NCBI GenBank assembly: GCA_016841185.1
Contig: JAENZQ010000005.1
Span: forward strand, 83,339-147,338
Length of the DNA stretch: 64,000 bases
Source: Anaerovorax odorimutans
GTDB lineage: Bacteria; Bacillota; Clostridia; Peptostreptococcales; JAAYPU01
Direction: 5' to 3'
How positions within the stretch are numbered: the first letter of the stretch is position 1; every line of letters begins with the position of its first letter. Below the pieces are notes generated by a model. It worked only from the letters and a program-made list of their open reading frames with translations. It did no database searches and was not told the DNA's origin. The translations under genes and the position numbers were made by a program. This document shows, in pieces, positions 61,721 to 64,000 of the stretch.

Positions 61721-62821
61721 TTGTTAGGCAGAAAAAAATATATGGGTCTTACATTATTTGTTATAATATGCTTGTTTTTATTTTCCGGATGTGCATCGGA
61801 GTCTGCTGATCAGATTGACAGTCCCGGGGAAACTGAGGCGGAATATGTTATCATAAGCGGTTTGACGGAAGAGGACATACAGCTTACAGTTAAAGAAGTG
61901 AAGAACAATTATGAACCGGTATCTGCTGATGTGATTTCAATAGATTCTGCCGGTGACGAAGAGCAATATCATGTAAAAGGAGCTTTGTTGCATGATATTC
62001 TTATGAATTTTGATGCAAGCCAGAAAGATTTATATGCCATCCGATTGGTTGCAGGAGATGGGTATCAGATTGAAGTGCCGTCAGAGGTTTTAAAGGCAAG
62101 GGATGTTATTCTTGCTTATGAAATCAACGGAGAGCCGCTGGATGATAAAACAAAGCCTCTGAGAGCAGTTATTCCCGATGAAAGAGCGATGTACTGGGTA
62201 AGAAATCTTATCAATATTGAAATACTCAAGGGCAGTGAGACTGAAGAGGTTTCTAAGGTTGTTTTTATGGAAACAGCTTTTAAAACCCTGAATCAGGAGG
62301 AGTACACTTATTACGAGAATATTGACAAGGCTGTAAAAATAGAAGATTTAATGTCTCAGTTTGAAATCGCCCCTTCTATTGAAACAGTTTCGTTTGTCGC
62401 GTCAGATGGTCTGGAAAAAAATGAAACAGGAGAGATATTTAAAAGCAGCTATTTTAAAATAACAGGTGAGGATGCACCATTGTTCCTTTCACCGGATATG
62501 CCAAAAGGTATGTATATCAAGAATATACTGTATTGTACAGCTTCAGATACACTTTTTATGAGTGCAGAACAGGCATTGGCTAAATATCCTGTAAATGATG
62601 AAGGAGGAATTTCTCTTCCTGATATCTTTACAGACATAAATATTGCAAAGTCATCTAACTATGTATTAACCGGTGCCGACGGATACGTCGTTGAAGTGAA
62701 AGCGGAAGATATAGAGACCGGTATTATTGTAAAGGACACAAAGGGAGAGTATAGATTAAAATTTGCCGGTTTGGACAAAAGTTCAACAGTAAAAAATATT
62801 TTGATGATTGAATCAAAATAA
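61721..62821 (+). CDS. Lipoprotein with tandem sulfite-oxidase-like (molybdopterin-type) domains
   Basis: A lipoprotein of about 366 residues, lipobox FSGC. Residues about 40-155 look like the oxidoreductase molybdopterin-binding fold (LHDILMNFDAS, VAGDGYQIEVP, RAVIPDERAMYWVRNLINIE). The rest holds one or two more divergent copies (KIEDLMSQF, FVASDGL; TGADGYVVEV). The Cys that binds Mo in sulfite oxidases is not seen, so cofactor binding is doubtful. TTG 61721 has GAGAGGTG at 6 nt; ATG 61703 overlaps the preceding stop but has no ribosome site. Confidence 0.72.
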   Translation: MLGRKKYMGLTLFVIICLFLFSGCASESADQIDSPGETEAEYVIISGLTEEDIQLTVKEVKNNYEPVSADVISIDSAGDEEQYHVKGALLHDILMNFDASQKDLYAIRLVAGDGYQIEVPSEVLKARDVILAYEINGEPLDDKTKPLRAVIPDERAMYWVRNLINIEILKGSETEEVSKVVFMETAFKTLNQEEYTYYENIDKAVKIEDLMSQFEIAPSIETVSFVASDGLEKNETGEIFKSSYFKITGEDAPLFLSPDMPKGMYIKNILYCTASDTLFMSAEQALAKYPVNDEGGISLPDIFTDINIAKSSNYVLTGADGYVVEVKAEDIETGIIVKDTKGEYRLKFAGLDKSSTVKNILMIESK

Positions 62822-62844
62822 AACATAAAATGAGGGGGATTAAA

Positions 62845-63342
62845 ATGAAAAAATTATTTATTCTGTTTTTGATTATGGTCTTAGCATTATCATTTACTGC
62901 CTGTGGAGGTAGTGAAGCACCTCCACAGGAGCCGGATGGATCCGATGTTGAAAGTGTAGAGCTTCCTGAGTTTTCTATTGCCATTGAAGGGGCAGAAGTC
63001 ACTGCTTTTACAAATGCAGATGCAACCGATTTTGAATTGGTAGAAATCGAAGCAGTACAAACGAAGAAGGACGGCTCAGAAGAAACAAATCTTTGGACAG
63101 GCATAGCCCTAAAAGATGTCCTTGCCTTTGCAGGAGTTTCAGAATATACTTCATTGACCATAGAGGCATCTGATGGTTATGCTCAGGAGTATACGCCGGA
63201 TATTGCTGAAGGTGAAACCATTCTGGCCCTTTATAAAAACGGTGAATTGATTGGTGACACAGGGTCCGTTCAGCTTGTGCCTAAAGGACAGCCCGGGAAC
63301 ATGTGGATCAAGGAATTATCTAAGATTACGATCAATAAATAA
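62845..63342 (+). CDS. Lipoprotein with one sulfite-oxidase-like domain
   Basis: A 165-residue lipoprotein, lipobox FTAC near residue 20. The single domain repeats the pattern of the preceding protein: WTGIALKDVLAFAGV, ASDGYAQEYTP, LVPKGQPGNMWIKEL. No candidate Mo-ligand Cys is present in the domain. ATG 62845 follows GAGGGGG. Together with the larger lipoprotein it may form an extracellular complex with the FMN-binding protein; this is inference. Confidence 0.78.
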   Translation: MKKLFILFLIMVLALSFTACGGSEAPPQEPDGSDVESVELPEFSIAIEGAEVTAFTNADATDFELVEIEAVQTKKDGSEETNLWTGIALKDVLAFAGVSEYTSLTIEASDGYAQEYTPDIAEGETILALYKNGELIGDTGSVQLVPKGQPGNMWIKELSKITINK

Positions 63343-63364
63343 GATATAAACGTCATATGAAATC

Positions 63365-63416
63365 AATTTTGCCTGTTTCTTGGACAAGAAACAGGCAAAA
63401 TTCCGGATGTTTTTTT
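63365..63416 (+). terminator. Hairpin between the lipoprotein and ECF genes
   Basis: An almost uninterrupted 18-bp stem, AATTTTGCCTGTTTCTTG with CAAGAAACAGGCAAAATT, only two bases apart. CCGGATG and seven T follow, so the T-run begins 7-8 nt after the stem. It may stop or reduce transcription into the ECF gene. Confidence 0.65.
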
Positions 63417-63482
63417 ATATGAATACCCTGTTGAGTTTGTCAGTGGAAAATATAAGACAGGCCATGGGCTTGGAGGCATATC

Positions 63483-64000
63483 ATGAGTAAGTTTAAGAGT
63501 TTTTTAAATCGCTTTTCCATGTTCAATTTAATTATGATTGCCATGATGGCATCTTTAGGTATCGCAACAAAGCCTATTATTGTACCATTGGTGCATATTA
63601 TTACAGGGCCGCTTTTTATTCCCGGAGGCGCTATTGCAGGAGGGTTCTATATGCTATGGGTTGTACTTGGAATAGGATTTGTAAAAAAACCCGGTACAGG
63701 TACTTTAATTGCATTTGTACAGGCCGTATTGGTCTTATCTGTGGGATTATTCGGAACTCATGGATTTATTAGTCTGATAACTTATTCCTTACCCGGACTG
63801 GCAGCCGACATTCCTTTTCTTTTTTCTAAAAAAAGAAATTTCAACCTTCTGCATTATTTCTTTTCCGGTGTGGCTGCAAATTTAGCAGGAACCTATCTGT
63901 CTAATTTGGCATTTTTCAGATTGCCTCTGGTACCATTATTGCTTTCTTTAAGTTGTACGACACTGTCGGGAGAGCTGGGAGGTATGATTGCCTATAATAT
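63483..64000 (+). CDS. ECF transporter S component (partial, runs off the window)
   Basis: At least 172 residues, cut by the window end. About five hydrophobic segments, with the motif pattern GPLFIPGGAIAGGFYMLWVV of YkoE-type (thiamine-precursor-like) substrate-binding membrane subunits of energy-coupling factor transporters. The ATG follows GGAGG. In flavinylation loci, ECF-like proteins can move flavins; whether this one handles a flavin, a thiamine precursor or another vitamin is unknown. ATPase and T subunits are not in the window. Confidence 0.78.
   Translation, partial: MSKFKSFLNRFSMFNLIMIAMMASLGIATKPIIVPLVHIITGPLFIPGGAIAGGFYMLWVVLGIGFVKKPGTGTLIAFVQAVLVLSVGLFGTHGFISLITYSLPGLAADIPFLFSKKRNFNLLHYFFSGVAANLAGTYLSNLAFFRLPLVPLLLSLSCTTLSGELGGMIAYN

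Overview
The window reads as chromosomal DNA of a low-GC, endospore-forming Bacillota, most likely an anaerobic Clostridia-type organism. The indications are two complete gerA-type germinant receptor operons with a SleB-like wall hydrolase between them, Bacillus-style promoters and a 7-1-7 Fur box, many Gram-positive lipoproteins, an ECF transporter S component, and a clostridial FeoB-associated Cys-rich peptide. No tRNA, rRNA, CRISPR array, phage or complete transposase gene was seen. The species cannot be fixed from the sequence alone.

Layout. 1-4.7 kb: a YibE/F membrane protein, then a ferrous-iron operon (DtxR-FeoA fusion regulator, FeoA, FeoB, Cys-rich peptide) behind a strong promoter and a Fur box. 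4.8-27.3 kb: a surface-glycan locus. It combines a dTDP-sugar branch (RfbA, RfbC, a DegT aminotransferase, an acetyltransferase), seven glycosyltransferases and a pseudaminic-acid-type nonulosonic acid pathway: two SDR dehydratases, PseC, PseG, PseH, PseI, and an extra sugar-acid synthase fused to a cytidylyltransferase. 27.4-28.8 kb: a membrane diguanylate cyclase. 28.9-38.8 kb: the germination island. 39.0-39.7 kb: a small membrane protein with an autoregulated XRE repressor. 39.7-44.6 kb: a TetR-controlled HlyD/ABC-2 exporter. 44.7-45.3 kb: ferritin. 45.4-49.2 kb: a LuxR-type regulator divergent from an amidohydrolase and an unrecognised multi-TM protein.

49.2-52.7 kb: ExoIII, a WYL regulator, a GyrI-like protein and a DUF3788-like protein, bracketed by two inverted copies of a roughly 140-bp MITE-like element. 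52.8-55.9 kb: citrate synthase and a class-V aminotransferase. 56-60.9 kb: a complete liv branched-chain amino-acid ABC transporter. 61-64 kb: an FMN-binding protein, two lipoproteins with a sulfite-oxidase-like fold and no visible metal ligand, and the start of an ECF S component. This last group is read by a long leader RNA that ends in a terminator.

How the parts fit. The glycan locus makes at least two activated sugars (a dTDP-amino sugar and CMP-nonulosonate) and carries the transferases to use them; the target could be the spore surface, flagellin or an S-layer. The most unusual signals are: a pseC gene with no ATG, GTG or TTG start; the synthase-cytidylyltransferase fusion; two MITE-like copies each with its own 6-bp target-site duplication; a mosaic of 6-7-nt repeats and 3-nt-loop mini-hairpins in many intergenic gaps; and the structured leader upstream of the FMN/lipoprotein/ECF cluster.
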